64,000 bases of DNA from Onchocerca lupi (GCA_028564675.1 JAOVVO010000367.1:1-64000), one strand, 5' to 3'. Positions 51,701 to 64,000 are shown, numbered from the stretch's first letter. Made by a program: numbers and translations. The notes: a model not told the origin generated them from the sequence alone.

Positions 51701-54700
51701 AATCTTTTCTTTTATTAATCAAAAACAACTGCTTCATACTGTTACTAATATTTTTACACTTACTATACTTTTGCCGTTATATCTCTCGACATGTTCCCAC
51801 TACTTGAAAATACATCAATCACTTTCTTCTTGCTTATTTATTTATTTCGAAAACGAAATAATGAAATAAAAACTACCAAAGATAATTAATGATACTTGGA
51901 AACTTAATAAAACACAAAAATTTGAATGCAGTTCTGTCGAGTTTCTACTACTAATGGGACGGATTATACCTAACTTTCACATTCGATTAAACTTTAAATA
52001 TCACTTTATATTTTTAATAATTTCCCCTTTGTCAATAGTTGGAAAATCTACGTAATGCCAAGTGAAAACATATCACAAAAGACTAATAAGTCCGAAAAAT
52101 AGTATTCTTTCTTAGGCTAACACAAAGTTAAAAGAATTTTTTATAGAGCTCTTCACAATAACTTGTTCGTAGATAATTTTCCCTCAAAAAATCTTGAATC
52201 ATCATTTTTTGTTAGTTAAAGTGATCATTTCTTTTTTTTTTCTAAGCTCTCACATAATTCCAATTTTCTATCTAGGAGGTACTTGTCATTCATAAGCATT
52301 ACATGTGTACGTATAATAATTCATTTAAGTTTTACATCATGAGCAGACTTTTCTTTTTTTATTTGAAAAATTCTATTTTTTTTTCTTCCCCAGAATCCTA
52401 TTAACTGATTATTGTCTACTGATAACTAGCACAGAGGTTATCTTTGAATGGAGAAATAATCTCTGAATTATGCAACTAAATACCGAGATAGTTTTACGTT
52501 TCTCACTGGGAAGAAGTTCACTCACACACTTCACTCAATTCATTCCTTCGAAAATGATTCTGTATTTCTCTCCATTGCTTAAGATACATTAGTTGCATAA
52601 TTCATTACCAAGAAATTTTAGTGAAAAGAAATAATAAAACTGAAAAAACTCTACTTCTCTTATTCTTTTCCATAACATCAGATTCCACAATTTTTGGAGT
52701 TTCTGGTGTTGTTGCTGTTGCGCCACTGGGAATAACCTAAAACACATACATAAACAATAAATTTAAAATGTGCTAAATTTGAAATTTACAAATGATTAAG
52801 AAAATCTTGCATAAGTCATAAACTTTAATCTCAGGGTAATCAAGTAGAATAGTTAATTTATCTTTAGAAATGCTAACAAACTTATAATAATAAGCAATAA
52901 TAACTACAATTTATATGCTATTATTGAAATGACAACCTCATTTACAGCAATTCTGAGATTTTAATTCTGATAATTGGAAACAAATGACAACAAGCATAAA
53001 ATATTAATCGCGATTTGTTTTAACTATATCATCAACAGTGATGCAATCCCTCCATTTCTCGACTATAGCATTATCATTTTTATTATTATTATTACTAGTA
53101 CTATTATTATTATTAGCACTACTATTATTACCATTACTACTATTTTTATCATTATTAAACTCGATTCCTCCACTTCTCCTCAAATTTCCTCACCGTAGGC
53201 AAATGGACACAACAAAACCTTTTTTCACTGTAGTAACTAAATAGCATAAAATTAATGTCAACAGTCGCCGTGACATGACACAACTGACAACATTATAAAT
53301 ATAGTACGCTGAAAGTGTTGCCATAATCCTCAAGAAGTCCGTAAAAGTGCTAGAAATAAGTATAAAACCTCTTCTCGTATAGTAACTAAATAGTAGAAAT
53401 AAATAATCCACAATTAAATAAAATGATTCGATAAGCTCTTGGTAGTGGCTCTGTTTCATGCTTGTATATTTAACATATAAAAATTTATTTATCGCATAGT
53501 TGTCATTTTACCTTCAATTAAATCTCTTATTTATTGAAATTTGTTCAAATAATTAAAGTAAACAAATTAAATATTCCCTATCGATCGCATAGTTCTCTTT
53601 GGAATGCCATTTACATACATTTTTTGTATCTAAATCTCATGAAAAGCAAGGGAAAATTTTTGCAGTTTTACCATTTATGGAATTTTAGACAGAAAATGCA
53701 ATAAGAAAGAACCAATGAATAGCTTCTGCTCGATTCACAATGAGAAGGAAAATCCCATACGTAATTTATAAATTAACATAAATTTGACACTTTTGAAACG
53801 ATTTTTTACTGTTCGTTTTCCTACTTTAATTATTTCACTCTTTTTTCTTTTTCTTTCTATCCTTTTCATTAGATGGTACTACGCATTACAATACTATTTC
53901 ATGGAATGCTTATCTATCTCTGCTCTCTTTTCATTTATCACTGCTCTAATTATAGCAAATAATTATTCCAAACTTCTCTTTCAATTCCTGCCATACTTAA
54001 ATGAATCCACTCAAGCTGTGCTTCTCTTCAAAAAAGTATATTATTTATTTACACATTCTCAAGGTAGTCCACTATTTTCCAAACAGTCTATTTTGAACAA
54101 ATTTAGAAAAAACCAACCTCATTTATCGGATGGATTTCAATACTTGCATCCGAAATAGTAGGTATTATCCAGTTTTTAATTGGAACGGATGCCAGATTGC
54201 CTAATGATTCAGGTACTATTGTATGTGTTTGCGCTGCATCAGATTCTGAAGTTTGAGATGCTGCCTGAGCTGGAACTGATGGCGAAGTTTGCTTCTTGAA
54301 TGATTCTAAGATGGGTGCTGGAAGGGATTGCTGCATTTGGACTTGTTGCAGAACCTGACCTTCATTGATGCACCCGGCAGTAATTACAGGTTGAGTAGCT
54401 ACAGCAGAAGCAGTGGTCCTTGCAACCAGGTTCTGAGTATTATTCTTTGAAATAATTGCTTCATTTGTTTTATCCTGTATTGGGGATGGAAAAGCATCGC
54501 TAACTTCTTCCTGAGCAGTTAAGGAAGTCGGTGCTTCTGTGATGTTTATCGGTGCTGCATCTGCAGTTTTTGGTTCAGTCTTTTGCAAAAGAATATCAGT
54601 GGTTTCAGCAGGGACAACTTGAGCAGGAGAAGATTGAATTAAACTTTCATCTGACTCAATCGCGCAAGAAGATGAATCAGAAATGTTTCCAATTGAAGTT

Positions 54701-55503
54701 TTGGAAGAAATTTCGTTAGAAAAAGATTTAGATAATGTTTCTCGAGGGGGGACTTCACAAAAATGAGATTCAGAATTGATTTTAGAAAAAGAAGAATTGG
54801 ATGGGACATTGGTGATAGCAGGCTTATTTGAAAGCATTACATTTGATGCTTCTCTTGAATTCTCTTGACTATAAGTTTCGGAAACTGTATCGGATTTTGG
54901 GGGAATCTCTAGCAAGTTTGCTTCGGTTATGGTTGCCATTTCTGAAATTGTAATTCCCTGCAAAAGAAAATTAAATAGATGGATTTCTGCATTGTAGATT
55001 TAATTCACAAAAAGTTAGAAAGATATAACAAAAACCATCTTTTTATTTTGCAATATAAAGGAATAAATAAAATAGGCGTTATCTAGAGTCTTTAATGAAT
55101 AATAAATAATTCAGTTACTTAAAAAGGATGAATATATTAAAAGATTACATTTTCATCCAAGTTAGCAATATTGGATTCATTACCAATAACAGCGTTCATT
55201 GACGTGAATTTAAATCGCTTTTTCAGTTTTTTCGCTTGAATTGGCTCTTCCGAAAGGTTGTCATCCATTTCTTCTTCATCTTTTGCAATAATCATTAACA
55301 GTTAGAAAACACCGATATGATGGTTTTTACATATATTTTATAAACATATTTGAATATCAGGCGCTAATGTTTCGAAGAGGAATTATTTCTGTTATTGGAG
55401 TATCAGTATAAAGAATGAATGAAAAAATAAATTTACCGTATATAGGGGAACTGTCTGATATAGTATATGTTTCGCTGGACGAATCTGTGTGTGGTGACGA
55501 CAT
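39770..55503 (-). CDS. tac-1: TACC-family centrosomal coiled-coil protein, long form
   Basis: TACC proteins sit at centrosomes and spindle microtubules with the XMAP215/ZYG-9 polymerase. Fourteen coding exons join in phase and total 2730 nt (909 aa): 55503-55437, 55279-55149, 54957-54118, 52736-52655, 49842-49611, 45586-45459, 45001-44590, 44504-44405, 44003-43911, 43417-43279, 42755-42562, 42111-42005, 41448-41328 and 39853-39770 (TGA). The last ~215 residues are the TACC domain, with LETSYSELFRRYEKLR, SVLAEKFEMLRRNAEEQLD and a final coiled coil. The N-terminal ~690 residues are Ser/Thr/Glu-rich and probably disordered, with an 840-base exon and a Gln run (QLQQQQQ). C. elegans TAC-1 is far shorter (about 260 aa), so this long form is more like insect and vertebrate TACCs. 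The start ATG at 55503 is the first in frame after a TAA in the upstream exon. Exon 44504-44405 could instead end at 44447 (donor GTAAGC), in the same frame, dropping 14 residues. Confidence 0.9.
46361..46391. repeat. 12-bp stem hairpin in TACC intron
   Basis: Arms 46361-46372 and 46380-46391 are exact reverse complements (AACAAACTTTCT) around a 7-base loop, in the 4-kb intron between exons 49842-49611 and 45586-45459. Confidence 0.65.
49611..50597 (-). CDS. tac-1: Alternative first exon of TACC gene, short form
   Basis: The minus-strand exon 50565-50499 starts with ATG and encodes MLSLTGSAVVSVMKLFGKKKKE. It ends in phase 1 at a GTAAGT donor, exactly the phase needed to enter exon 49842-49611. 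It would replace the first four exons and give a predicted 558-aa protein that keeps the TACC domain and Gln-rich part. A strong acceptor (GCTTTTTAG, ending at 50598) lies 32 bases upstream of the ATG, suggesting a trans-spliced internal transcript with its own promoter. The basic GKKKK motif and hydrophobic start may give this form a different location. Confidence 0.7.
53084..53155. repeat. TTA/TAC trinucleotide-rich microsatellite
   Basis: An imperfect run of ATT, ACT and TTA units within a TACC intron. It produces long but meaningless Ile/Leu-rich frames. Confidence 0.8.
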
Positions 55504-56146
55504 CGCACCCGCAAGCTCCTTCTCTGCAATGGCAATGACTGAAACTTGCAAAAATTGAAGAATATTAATTTTTACACAACATCTTCCGCGAAAACTTGAT
55601 CACAATGATAAACAGGTTTGTATTAAAGAATGAAAGAAACCCGCCCGAATAAAAGCTAGTCTCAATCGTTATTAGCAGATCCATAAGTTTTGATTTCAGT
55701 AAAATCAAATCTGATGTATTCATATGGGAAAAAATAAAAAAAAAAAATAAAAAATGAAAAATAAACGGAAAGTTTGATTTTTTTTTTCTTTTTTTGGGAA
55801 ATTTGCACAATTTCTAACAGATTGGTAATCTGCCGTATCATTGATCAAAACCTATAAAAATTTAGGACTGTCCTTCTCTTGCTCTTGAATTTTTCAAAAA
55901 TTTTTTTCATCTTTCTCATCCCATTTTTCCTAACTTTTTATATCGTTTTCGTCTCAAGCGTTCCATTATTACAAATGCACTAAATTGAATGACGTGCAAA
56001 ACTGCCATAAAAGAATATCAAAAATTACATTTATGGGTAAAAATTATAAGTGTTTGAAATGGATTTGAAAACAATGAGGTGAAAAAGATAATTCTAAATT
56101 AATCAGATCACTAAAAACTGTTTATGTGCCTTTGTAGGTTACTTAC

Positions 56147-56220
56147 CTTAAAATTGGACCTTGAATTAGGACAAGCTTTCGCTGATCATATCTTGATAAC
56201 AGAGTAGATACACTTTATGA
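56147..56220 (-). promoter_or_regulatory. Probable TACC 5' UTR exon with 7-codon uORF
   Basis: On the minus strand a TTTTTAG acceptor (AG at 56222-56221) and a GTAAGT donor (after 56147) bound a 74-base segment. Joined to the exon starting at 55538, it places TAA immediately upstream of the reading frame, so it is non-coding for TACC. It contains ATG ATC AGC GAA AGC TTG TCC TAA, a complete 7-codon upstream ORF that could dampen translation if the leader is used. This is inferred from splice signals only. Confidence 0.45.
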
Positions 56221-57227
56221 CTAAAAATCTACTTTTTATACAAATAATTAACCAACTTGCAAGAAAGTAGTGGGTGAATGAAGTGGAGATTTCTGATGAA
56301 TAGAGAGAGTTCGAAACAGAAGGATTTTTGGCTAATGATTTTTTTTTTTTAATTTTTCAATATCATTACAATCTTAGTAAAAGTATCACGCTGTCAAGGC
56401 TTGAATACTTCATCATTTTGTCTCTATATTGTTTCAATAAACTACTTTTCCTTAGCGACTTTGTTTTAGAATCATAATTTGTAAATAAAAAATTAAAAAT
56501 TATCGAATTATAATCGTCATTAAAATTTAAATCATTAACTCTGAATTAAAATCATCACTTATAATAATGCTGTAAATGGTGATTTGGGACAAATTCACTC
56601 AAGTAATTTTATTTAAGCAGCGTTATTGATTTAAGTTCTTTGAAACAAAGTAGAGAACAAAACGATGAAATGCACGTGTTAAAATATCATAAGTTTAACA
56701 AATGGCTCTCACATTACCCTGCAGTTTCTATGTAATACGAATGTAGTATGGAAATATTAATAAGTTTATTGGTGATTATCAAAACAAAAAAAAGATGAAT
56801 GCTCATCGTGATCAGATGTTTCTCACAAAGATTGTTAAGTTACCCACATGATGGCAAGGCAACAGGGAAATGAAATATTAATTTGTGACTAAGGCATGCT
56901 ATAATTGCCACAAAAAATAAGGTTTACAATGCCAGAAATAAGATTATTGCAGTAAAACAGGATGGTATAACCTGAAAACATCAATTAAAAACGGTTCCGG
57001 TCTACTTCTCCTGTAGAAGAAAAGAATAAAAATACGAAATTTTAAGAGAGAAGCATATTCTTATTGTGTCTGTTCATACATACATGTAAGACGTACAACA
57101 TGAAGCAGCTGTGAAATACAAATGGGACAGAAAATGAAAGTATGCGATAGGAAGAACAGGATCCAGAAGTCTTTTCTCTTCGCTTCCATTATAATTAATA
57201 ATTCTCATTTCAGTTCTATTTGACTGT

Positions 57228-58055
57228 CAAGAAGTCAAATGAAATTGTCAATGAACATAGAAAAAAAATAATAATAACAATGAAGCCAATTCGTCCAATT
57301 AAACTCTCATTTGGATTATTTGACGATAATGTTCGATTGTAACAAGCTAGTACGTAAGTACCATTTAGGAAGAAGAAAGAATAGTTCGAAAATGATTCAT
57401 TCAAATTCTTTCTATTTCGTTTCAGATTGAAATGTTTCTTCCTTTTCTCCCGTTGTTACTTTCTAACAGTTTCTTATTCTGTTATTTACATCAAATACTG
57501 GCGTGTTAGTGGAAATAAGACCTTCTTCGTGTTTGTTTGATATGACATGTTTTGCTAAACACATCTGATATAACTGATCTGATGAAATTCGACATTTATT
57601 ATGCCAAATGTATGAATCAAAAGTAAAGCCGTCTTCAATTGTATAAGAAATGATAGTATGATAATACATCGTACATAGTGTTTTAATTGGTCTTATAATT
57701 ATGCGAAGGACTTGTAGATGTTCTGTGTCTCCTCTCCGAAACACATGTCAGTGATTTATTATTCATTTATTTCATAAAAATTACGAAAAATCTTCTTCGG
57801 TTCATTTCATATTCATTTCCATTTCAAAATTACCGTTAAATATTCTCTCAAGTTTCCACAAAACTACATTAAGTTAATGGTATTTCCGATAAATTCATGC
57901 AAGTTTACATCTTCAAAATTCATTCTTCTCATCTTAGTCTTACATCAACAATGAATAAGCAAACTTCACCATATTCTTTAATGTTTTCAGTTAAATGTAA
58001 AGATTTGCCAAGATATATTTTGATTAGAAAAATACAAAAGGAAGCCCAGTGATTT
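57228..58055 (-). other. Possible exons of an unrecognised gene
   Basis: Three minus-strand stretches look coding. Near 58055-57944 a frame follows GATACAG and runs ..YLGKSLHLTENIKEYGEVC to a GTAAGA donor. At 57740-57500 the frame includes YTIEDGFTFDSYIWHNKC and KHEEGLISTNTPVFD, followed by GTAAAT. At 57400-57216 the frame reads NGTYVLACYNRTLSSNNPN, then a hydrophobic segment IGFIVIIIFFLCSLTIS and a stop. They could be the end of a single-pass membrane protein, but I cannot prove that the pieces join, and the acceptors are poor. Confidence 0.25.
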
Positions 58056-59046
58056 TTCTGTATCTTATTGTTTCTTTTATTTATCGTTTCATATATTGCA
58101 AACCGAAATAAGTGATCTTAATAATTTAGTCAATTCATGAAATAATGAGCTTTTGATGAACCCAATCGCTTTATAGTCATATGTTTATAACATTAGAATA
58201 ATTTCTGAAAATTCGAATTTTGCAGTTTTTCTTTCTGAATTCCAGCAATTAAAAATAGAATACTAATGTTCTCCAAAGGATAATCAATGTCTACGATCGA
58301 TATTAATCAATTCTTAAATTGTTATCACTAATTTATTGCTAATGTTCCTGGAATGTCGGGTACTTATTTTTTCATCAATATCGTTGAAACTGAAAACTAG
58401 TTTGACTCGGAATTCCATTAAAATTAGGAAAATTATAATAATTTAATGAGATTTTTCTTCATATGCTTACTACACTCTTCAACTGTTAAGTTGGAATATT
58501 TACTAATAAAAAAAAATTAAAACAAGAAAATCAAATTAACTTCACTGTTTATTTACTTACTTTAAAGAATGGAAGTGGTGTCAACAACTAACCAATGAAT
58601 GAATCAATTGAATGGAAAAGTTAGCAGCTGCTATTGTGAGTCTGAAAAAGAAGGATAATGTTCGATTTGTAATCACTCAAAAAGCAGACATAATCAGTTT
58701 CAAAGAAAGATCTACACTTACGTGGAATACGAACACGCACCTAAGCCTCAAGAGAACATATCATGTAGAATATAGATGTTACATAGATAATATTATCAAT
58801 TTTCATAATCTACCAGATATTTCGGCTCGAGCATTTGAAATCTCCACATTTAGAATCCATAAGCGAGAATCTGAAACTTAATAAAGTAATTCTTCTCTTT
58901 CATTCTCATTATTTCGCATTATTCATTAATTATCAATATAGTTTTTAATTACTCTTACTGCTTAAAGCATGATTTATTTCTGAAAACTAAAAACATGTCA
59001 GTGGAATTTGGTCGTAAAACTATTGCAATGTTCTTTGGTAAAAATA

Positions 59047-59047
<1 letters not shown>

Positions 59048-59078
<31 letters not shown>
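59048..59078. repeat. A31 homopolymer
   Basis: An uninterrupted A run in intergenic DNA. Confidence 0.9.
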
Positions 59079-59080
<2 letters not shown>

Positions 59081-60930
59081 AACAAAACTGAGCAAAGAAC
59101 GAGGTATGTATTTTTACTGAAGCTTTAAGTACTCAAAATAATGTTTGAATTCGAAATTTCAACTTCAACTGAAACTTGATTTCAGCATTAATGAGTAAAG
59201 AAAATCGTTTTGATTTTTTTTTTAAAACTCGTTCCAATTTAACATTTGTGCTAATTGCATTACTTTATGATGCAAGTCTTAATTTTAGCATTTAGCATAA
59301 ACTGACCAAATTTTCGAGAACTTGAACCGATTCCTTCAGAAAAGGTAACTTTTTGTTGACTACGAACAAGGAATACAATAAAAAGAGCGAATTATATCAC
59401 GACTAAAAATTCTATGAAATAACACCACAGGAATGGAATGTTGCACATGCTGTAAAGCAAAAATTTTGATTATTCCATATTAAATATTGTATTTCAGAAT
59501 ACGACTTCAGCATTCGGTATTTTGATTTCAACATTTAAACAGAGTTAATTCTATTCGATCATTTCAAACAAATTCAGTTTAATTCATTTAAATTCGTTTC
59601 ATAGGTCAGCTCATTCCCTTTCATTTCAATTAATTCAAATTGTTCTAAGTACATTTGACTAATCATTCCAGTTCATTGCAACTCAGCTCATTCAAATCCA
59701 GTTTTCGATATTACACTTACATCCCCACATTTACCAAAAATAGCAAATTAATAAATTACTGGCAAGATCGAGGATTCTCATACCATTTCAAATTTTGAGC
59801 ATTTTCTTACATTGCATAAAATTAAGAACATCCTGATTTGGATAATGAAACAAAGTATTATCAGCCATCAGCACTGAAAACGAATTTTGCGAATTTTGAG
59901 GAATACCGGAATGTATTGATACAATTGCATACGTGCGTCTGATAATTGATGAAATATGCTGTAATTCAACGATTTCCAAACCGTCATATTAATTCTTCAG
60001 AATTTATAATTCTAGCATCTCTCACCTTTTTGAAATCCCAAAAAAAAAAAAAACTAATTCCCCTTGCCAATATTCTTTTACCTAACTTGAGTTCTGTAGC
60101 TATCCATTTGTGAGATTACTTCAATCAAGTTTCTCAACACTGGATAGTTTCCTGAATATCTATCACAGATATTTTTCTTTTTCTTTTTTTTTTTTTTGAA
60201 TTAACAAGATGCTGAAGGTGCGCTCAGGTACAGAAATACAAGCCAAGAGACTCTGCGCATCTTATTATTATTCCAGTATTTAAGAAAAACTAAATTTATT
60301 GCACTCATTTTATCAAAAATCTTGCACGATACATGGATAAAATAATAAAATGTAATAACTACTACCTATATGTAACTTTACCTATTTATTTTAAGAAAAA
60401 AGTGCACTAAAAATAACAAATATAGTGAAAGATATACATCTGAAAGTTAAATTAAAGGCACTAAACGAGCTAGACAAATAGTCTAAGCAACCTGGAAAAT
60501 CGATAATCGATAATAAACTGATAAAATCAGAGGTATTAAGAGGACTTATCAAAATTATTTAAAAATAAGACAAAATTACAAGAAATAGGCATATAAAATG
60601 AAATTTTAAACTTTGGTAGCCTAAAAAACCTAAGTATTCATAACGATCGAATAAACAGATTTTTAAACTTGAAATATCTGAACAGGACGAGGCAGAACAT
60701 TTAAAAACCTATACAAAGGAAGCCTCAATAATCAGAGCACAGGAAAAAAAAAACTCAAATGTAATTTTTCCTAATGAAAGTAAAACAAGAAATATGAGTT
60801 ACATTATATCATATTTCTCATTCTATGTTACTCGTTATATGCCAGTTGCTTGCAATGAGAAGGAAACAATTCAAAATTCTCTAAACTAAAATAGAATATT
60901 TTAAATCACATTAAACTTTCGAATTCAAAC

Positions 60931-60957
60931 AAAAAAAAAAAAAAAAAAAAAAAAAAA
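60931..60957. repeat. A27 homopolymer
   Basis: An uninterrupted A run upstream (in plus-strand terms) of the L2HGDH 3' end. Confidence 0.9.
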
Positions 60958-61282
60958 CAAGAAAAAAAATTGTAATATGAGGTGGTGCAAAAATTGTGAC
61001 TGTATTAGTTAAAATTACGATTTCATTTAAAAAAAAAAAAAAAAATTACTACGAAAAAAATTATATTCTTCCAAACTGTTTTGATGAACTATCTTTAAAA
61101 TCTAACGAAACCTTTCAATAAAATTTTGGAAATTACAGATAAACTCTCAGATGAGCAAAATATTTCTGTGGATCTAACACAATGACTGAACAATACCTGT
61201 AGCAATAGGATAAACACAATTAGAATTTAAAAAAAAAGAAGACTTATTTCGAGCGCAAATCTCAAAGAGCAGTTGATAGTTC

Positions 61283-64000
61283 TTAAACTTGATGCTTGAG
61301 ACCAAATCTAGTAGATGCTTTTTCATAAATCATTTCCGCAATAGCTAAACTACTTGTAGCACCTGGACTAGGCGCATTTCGTACATGCAGTACGTACTGA
61401 TTCAATTCTCCTTGACCACAGTCAAAAATGAAGTCATCAACCAAATTACCATTCGAGTCAAGAGCTTGAGCGCGAACTCCTGCTGGACCACTGTAAATAT
61501 CATTGAACACAATGAATTAACAAATATGATCAGTTTATCGACAAAAGATGATGAGGCGCAATATAATTGGATATATTATTAATGGTAGTTGCATGGAATA
61601 CTAAACAATATATCATGAGAAAGGCTATTATTAAAATTAAGAAAAACTGATCTCACAAAAAATGAGTAATATATTAGTAGAACAAGTCAGACATAGAAAT
61701 AACTTAATTCTGATATATCGCAACTTAAAAAAAAGATACAAATAACTATCATGATCAGATAATGGTGCTAATGTATAGAAAAAATCAGACTATTTTCTAA
61801 AATCTTCACATTGATCAACTTTAAATACATTAAGTTTGCAACAAAGATAACTGAAAAATAAAGCCGGAAAAAAATTTCACCGTGTAACATCCGATATACT
61901 CAAGTCAGGCATGAATCTTTGCAACTGTTTCACCTGTGCTCTGATCCAAATTCCACGATACAATTCTTTCATTCCATAACCAAAAAACTTGACAATGAGT
62001 TTTCTTGTACCTCTGTAAACACAATTTCAAATCATTTGCACTTTATTAAATATTTCATAAATGTTAGAACTTCTGATATCAAAGGAAAATGTTGATCCAA
62101 TCACCTGTAAGTTAAAGTGTCGTATAAATCAAACAAGGAAATTTGAGAATATTTGTATCCTTCTCTTTTGTATGCTAGAACTGCATTCGGTCCCAACCAA
62201 ACGTCTAAAAATATTTTGCCATCATAATACCTCTTCCCATCGCTAAACATGAATGAATTGGAAATATAGCTGAATAGTAAGAATACACTGCCCAGATTAA
62301 AGGCTAATGCTCATATTTGATATTAAATATTCAAACAGTCTTGGAATCCTGAAAAGTGTAAAAGACAGGAATCTTTGTCAAATAATTAATCGATTTTTTG
62401 AATATCTAGAAATTGGTAAAATTACAGAGCAAAGACAATAATGTCTAAATTTAAAATGACAAATTTCAGGAGCAGAAAATTATAGATAGTTTAAACACTA
62501 GACCTCCATTCATACGTGGAGTAAAATGGACACCAAGAAACGGGAGGCGTGGGTCGGGCACCTGAAATTTCGAGACTAATTGATAGTTATTAATGAAAAT
62601 TTTTATTCATAGTTGAAGGGGAAAAATCAGCTACGCATGCAGCAATTATACATACAACAACGAGCGAAACGAGCAAAGTCTGGTAGACTAAATGACAAAA
62701 AAAAAAAAAGAAACTAATCAGTGCGACTACCATTACTTTTGAATAGTCAATGTTCCGGTTTGAATCAGAAACATGACCCTGCTAATCATATAGAAATACG
62801 TATGAAAAAAATGACTTACAGGATAAACATTTGTTGTTACAAGTTTTTTCTTCGATTCCGAAGTTAGTAAAAGGTATTCACCACGGAAAGGAACAATTTT
62901 CGGATCTGATGTACCGCCCGAAAGTTTTGCAATATGATCTGATTGCAATCCACAACACGTTATTACATATTTACACCGAATTTTCGGCTGCAATTTATTT
63001 ATGTATAAATAAGCAAAAACAGAAATCTACGAACACACCAAGCCAAATTTTAGGGAACATAAATATGATTTCATTCAATTTTGACCTCATTTATTAAAAA
63101 GTATTCTGTAATATAGAAAAAAAACATGGTATAAAATGAAATATAGCAATTATTCAGTGACATATAATATGATAGAGTGATTGCGAAAGTTCAGTAACAC
63201 CAATAATATTATGAATTTGGCTGTCTGAAAACATTTCACATTTCAGCTTACTGCATTATGTTGCTACACACAGTAGATAAGCAAGAGTGCATTGAAGAAG
63301 AAAGAAGGAGAAAAAATGAACAAGAATTACCAAAGGCGGTTCCGATTCGATAATGACAGGATAATTATTCACGACGTTCTCTTTACTCGATTCGCCGGCA
63401 AACAATAACGTTTTCAAAGGATATTTTGTATAAACAACACCACCACGATTTTTAAAGTCTTGCGCATATGACTTTGTAACCAATCCCCAGTCAATAATAC
63501 CTGTATATGGAGACCAGAGCGCCTTCAAACCCTGAGCATGCAAAGTGATACAATCTTTATTCTTGCTAAATTTTAATACGTCACTTATCGACAAGTTCCT
63601 GCTACATTTAATACTTTTTAAAATTAGAAAAAAAAAGTCTCATAAGAGTTATCAAATTTATACAGTCATCAGCATAGAATATTTTCCAAGTTATAACAAT
63701 ACAGCATAATAGTCTGTTGGATATCAGTTTACCGGAAGTTCATGATGTTATTTACCGATAGAAAAACTGCTTACTGAGATTTTAAAATCAAGCAACAATT
63801 AGGGATAGTAATGATAATGTTTCGTGGATTTTCATCGTGATATGACATGAAAGCAGTAAGATTCCAAAAAAGTTTGACCATATGAACTATGCGTTTTATC
63901 ATGAAAGTAAAACAGAAAAATATCCTGGATTACCCTGCAAAAAGGTGCATAGTTCTTGATTTCACTGCCATTAACCATTTTTATTGATTTACATCCATTT
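61283..64000 (-). CDS. L2HGDH: L-2-hydroxyglutarate dehydrogenase, 5' end outside window
   Basis: This FAD-linked enzyme oxidises L-2-hydroxyglutarate to 2-oxoglutarate in mitochondria, a metabolite-repair step. Seven exons are visible and join in phase: 64000-63934 (partial), 63531-63331, 62987-62820, 62561-62504, 62204-62105, 62012-61881 and 61490-61283 (TAA). Family landmarks in order are EIKNYAPFCRG, LWSPYTGIIDWGLVT, SYAQDFKNRGG, YVITCCGLQSDHIAKLSGG, PKIVPFRGEYLLL, GVHFTPRMNG, VWLGPNAVLAYKREGY, GPAGVRAQALDSNGNLVDDF and LHVRNAPSPGATSSLAIAE. The C-terminal ~310 residues are present. The missing N-terminus holds the mitochondrial targeting region and the FAD-binding GxGxxG. No truncation or frameshift is seen inside the window. 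Confidence 0.95.

Larger units (their letters stand above)
58056..61282. other. Gene-poor intergenic stretch
   Basis: No supported gene. It contains A31 at 59048-59078, A27 at 60931-60957 and other A runs. An 89-codon plus-strand frame (58612-58881) and a 63-codon minus-strand frame (59979-59788) are noted but not supported by splice structure or similarity. Confidence 0.5.

Noticed and set aside
53784..54158. 124-codon plus-strand frame with several hydrophobic stretches
   Set aside because: Lies antisense to a TACC intron and the end of its 840-base exon; hydrophobicity comes from T-rich intron sequence.
55357..55551. Start of TACC upstream of 55503 (reading ..QVSVIAIAEK)
   Set aside because: That codon is TTG, not ATG, and sits before a good acceptor (GTTTCAG); joining to the upstream exon puts TAA directly before it, so ATG at 55503 is preferred.
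58612..58881. 89-codon plus-strand frame starting MEKLAAAIVSL
   Set aside because: No similarity recognised, no splice or promoter context; the opposite strand has an equally plausible acceptor in the same place.
1..64000. CRISPR arrays, rRNA, tRNA genes, bacterial operons with ribosome-binding sites
   Set aside because: No regularly spaced repeats, no tRNA-like T-arm/anticodon patterns and no rRNA segments were recognised; the only bacterial sequence is the decayed block at about 22.3-24.3 kb.

Overview
The window is about 70% A+T eukaryotic DNA with long gene-poor stretches, homopolymer T/A runs, many short introns with GTAAG donors and TTTCAG acceptors, and likely spliced-leader acceptors close to start codons. 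The recognisable proteins and gene structures fit a nematode. A decayed Wolbachia-like (alphaproteobacterial) insertion points to a filarial or related spirurid nematode. Species cannot be fixed from the sequence alone.

Layout. 1-7.1 kb: no gene recognised. 7.2-13.9 kb (+): an unrecognised low-complexity protein gene (5' end not found) with two possible 3' ends. 14-21 kb: gene-poor. 21.3-27.6 kb: two divergent inverted copies of a ~0.6 kb repeat flank a minus-strand block of decayed bacterial genes (an RlmE/FtsJ 23S rRNA methyltransferase, a DUF2497/PopZ-like protein and unidentified fragments). Two orphan ORFs lie nearby. 28.6-34.2 kb (+): three compact housekeeping genes in tandem, V-ATPase subunit E (226 aa, complete), RNA polymerase II subunit RPB9 (121 aa, complete, with a GC-AG intron) and the Ragulator roadblock subunit LAMTOR2 (128 aa, complete). 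36.2 kb (-): a 45-aa single-pass membrane protein whose poly(A) signal overlaps its stop codon. 39.8-56.2 kb (-): a 14-coding-exon TACC-family centrosomal coiled-coil gene (909 aa), with a second promoter/first exon giving a predicted 558-aa form. 57-58 kb (-): weak exon-like ORFs. 61.3 kb to the right edge (-): L-2-hydroxyglutarate dehydrogenase, 5' end outside the window.

VHA-8 (proton pump stalk) and LAMTOR2 (lysosomal Ragulator) both work at the lysosomal membrane in V-ATPase-Ragulator-mTORC1 signalling, and RPB9 lies between them. The three share a strand and are closely spaced, so an operon is possible, but this is inference. All exon joins given here were checked by hand for reading phase and protein-family match; none was checked by alignment software.
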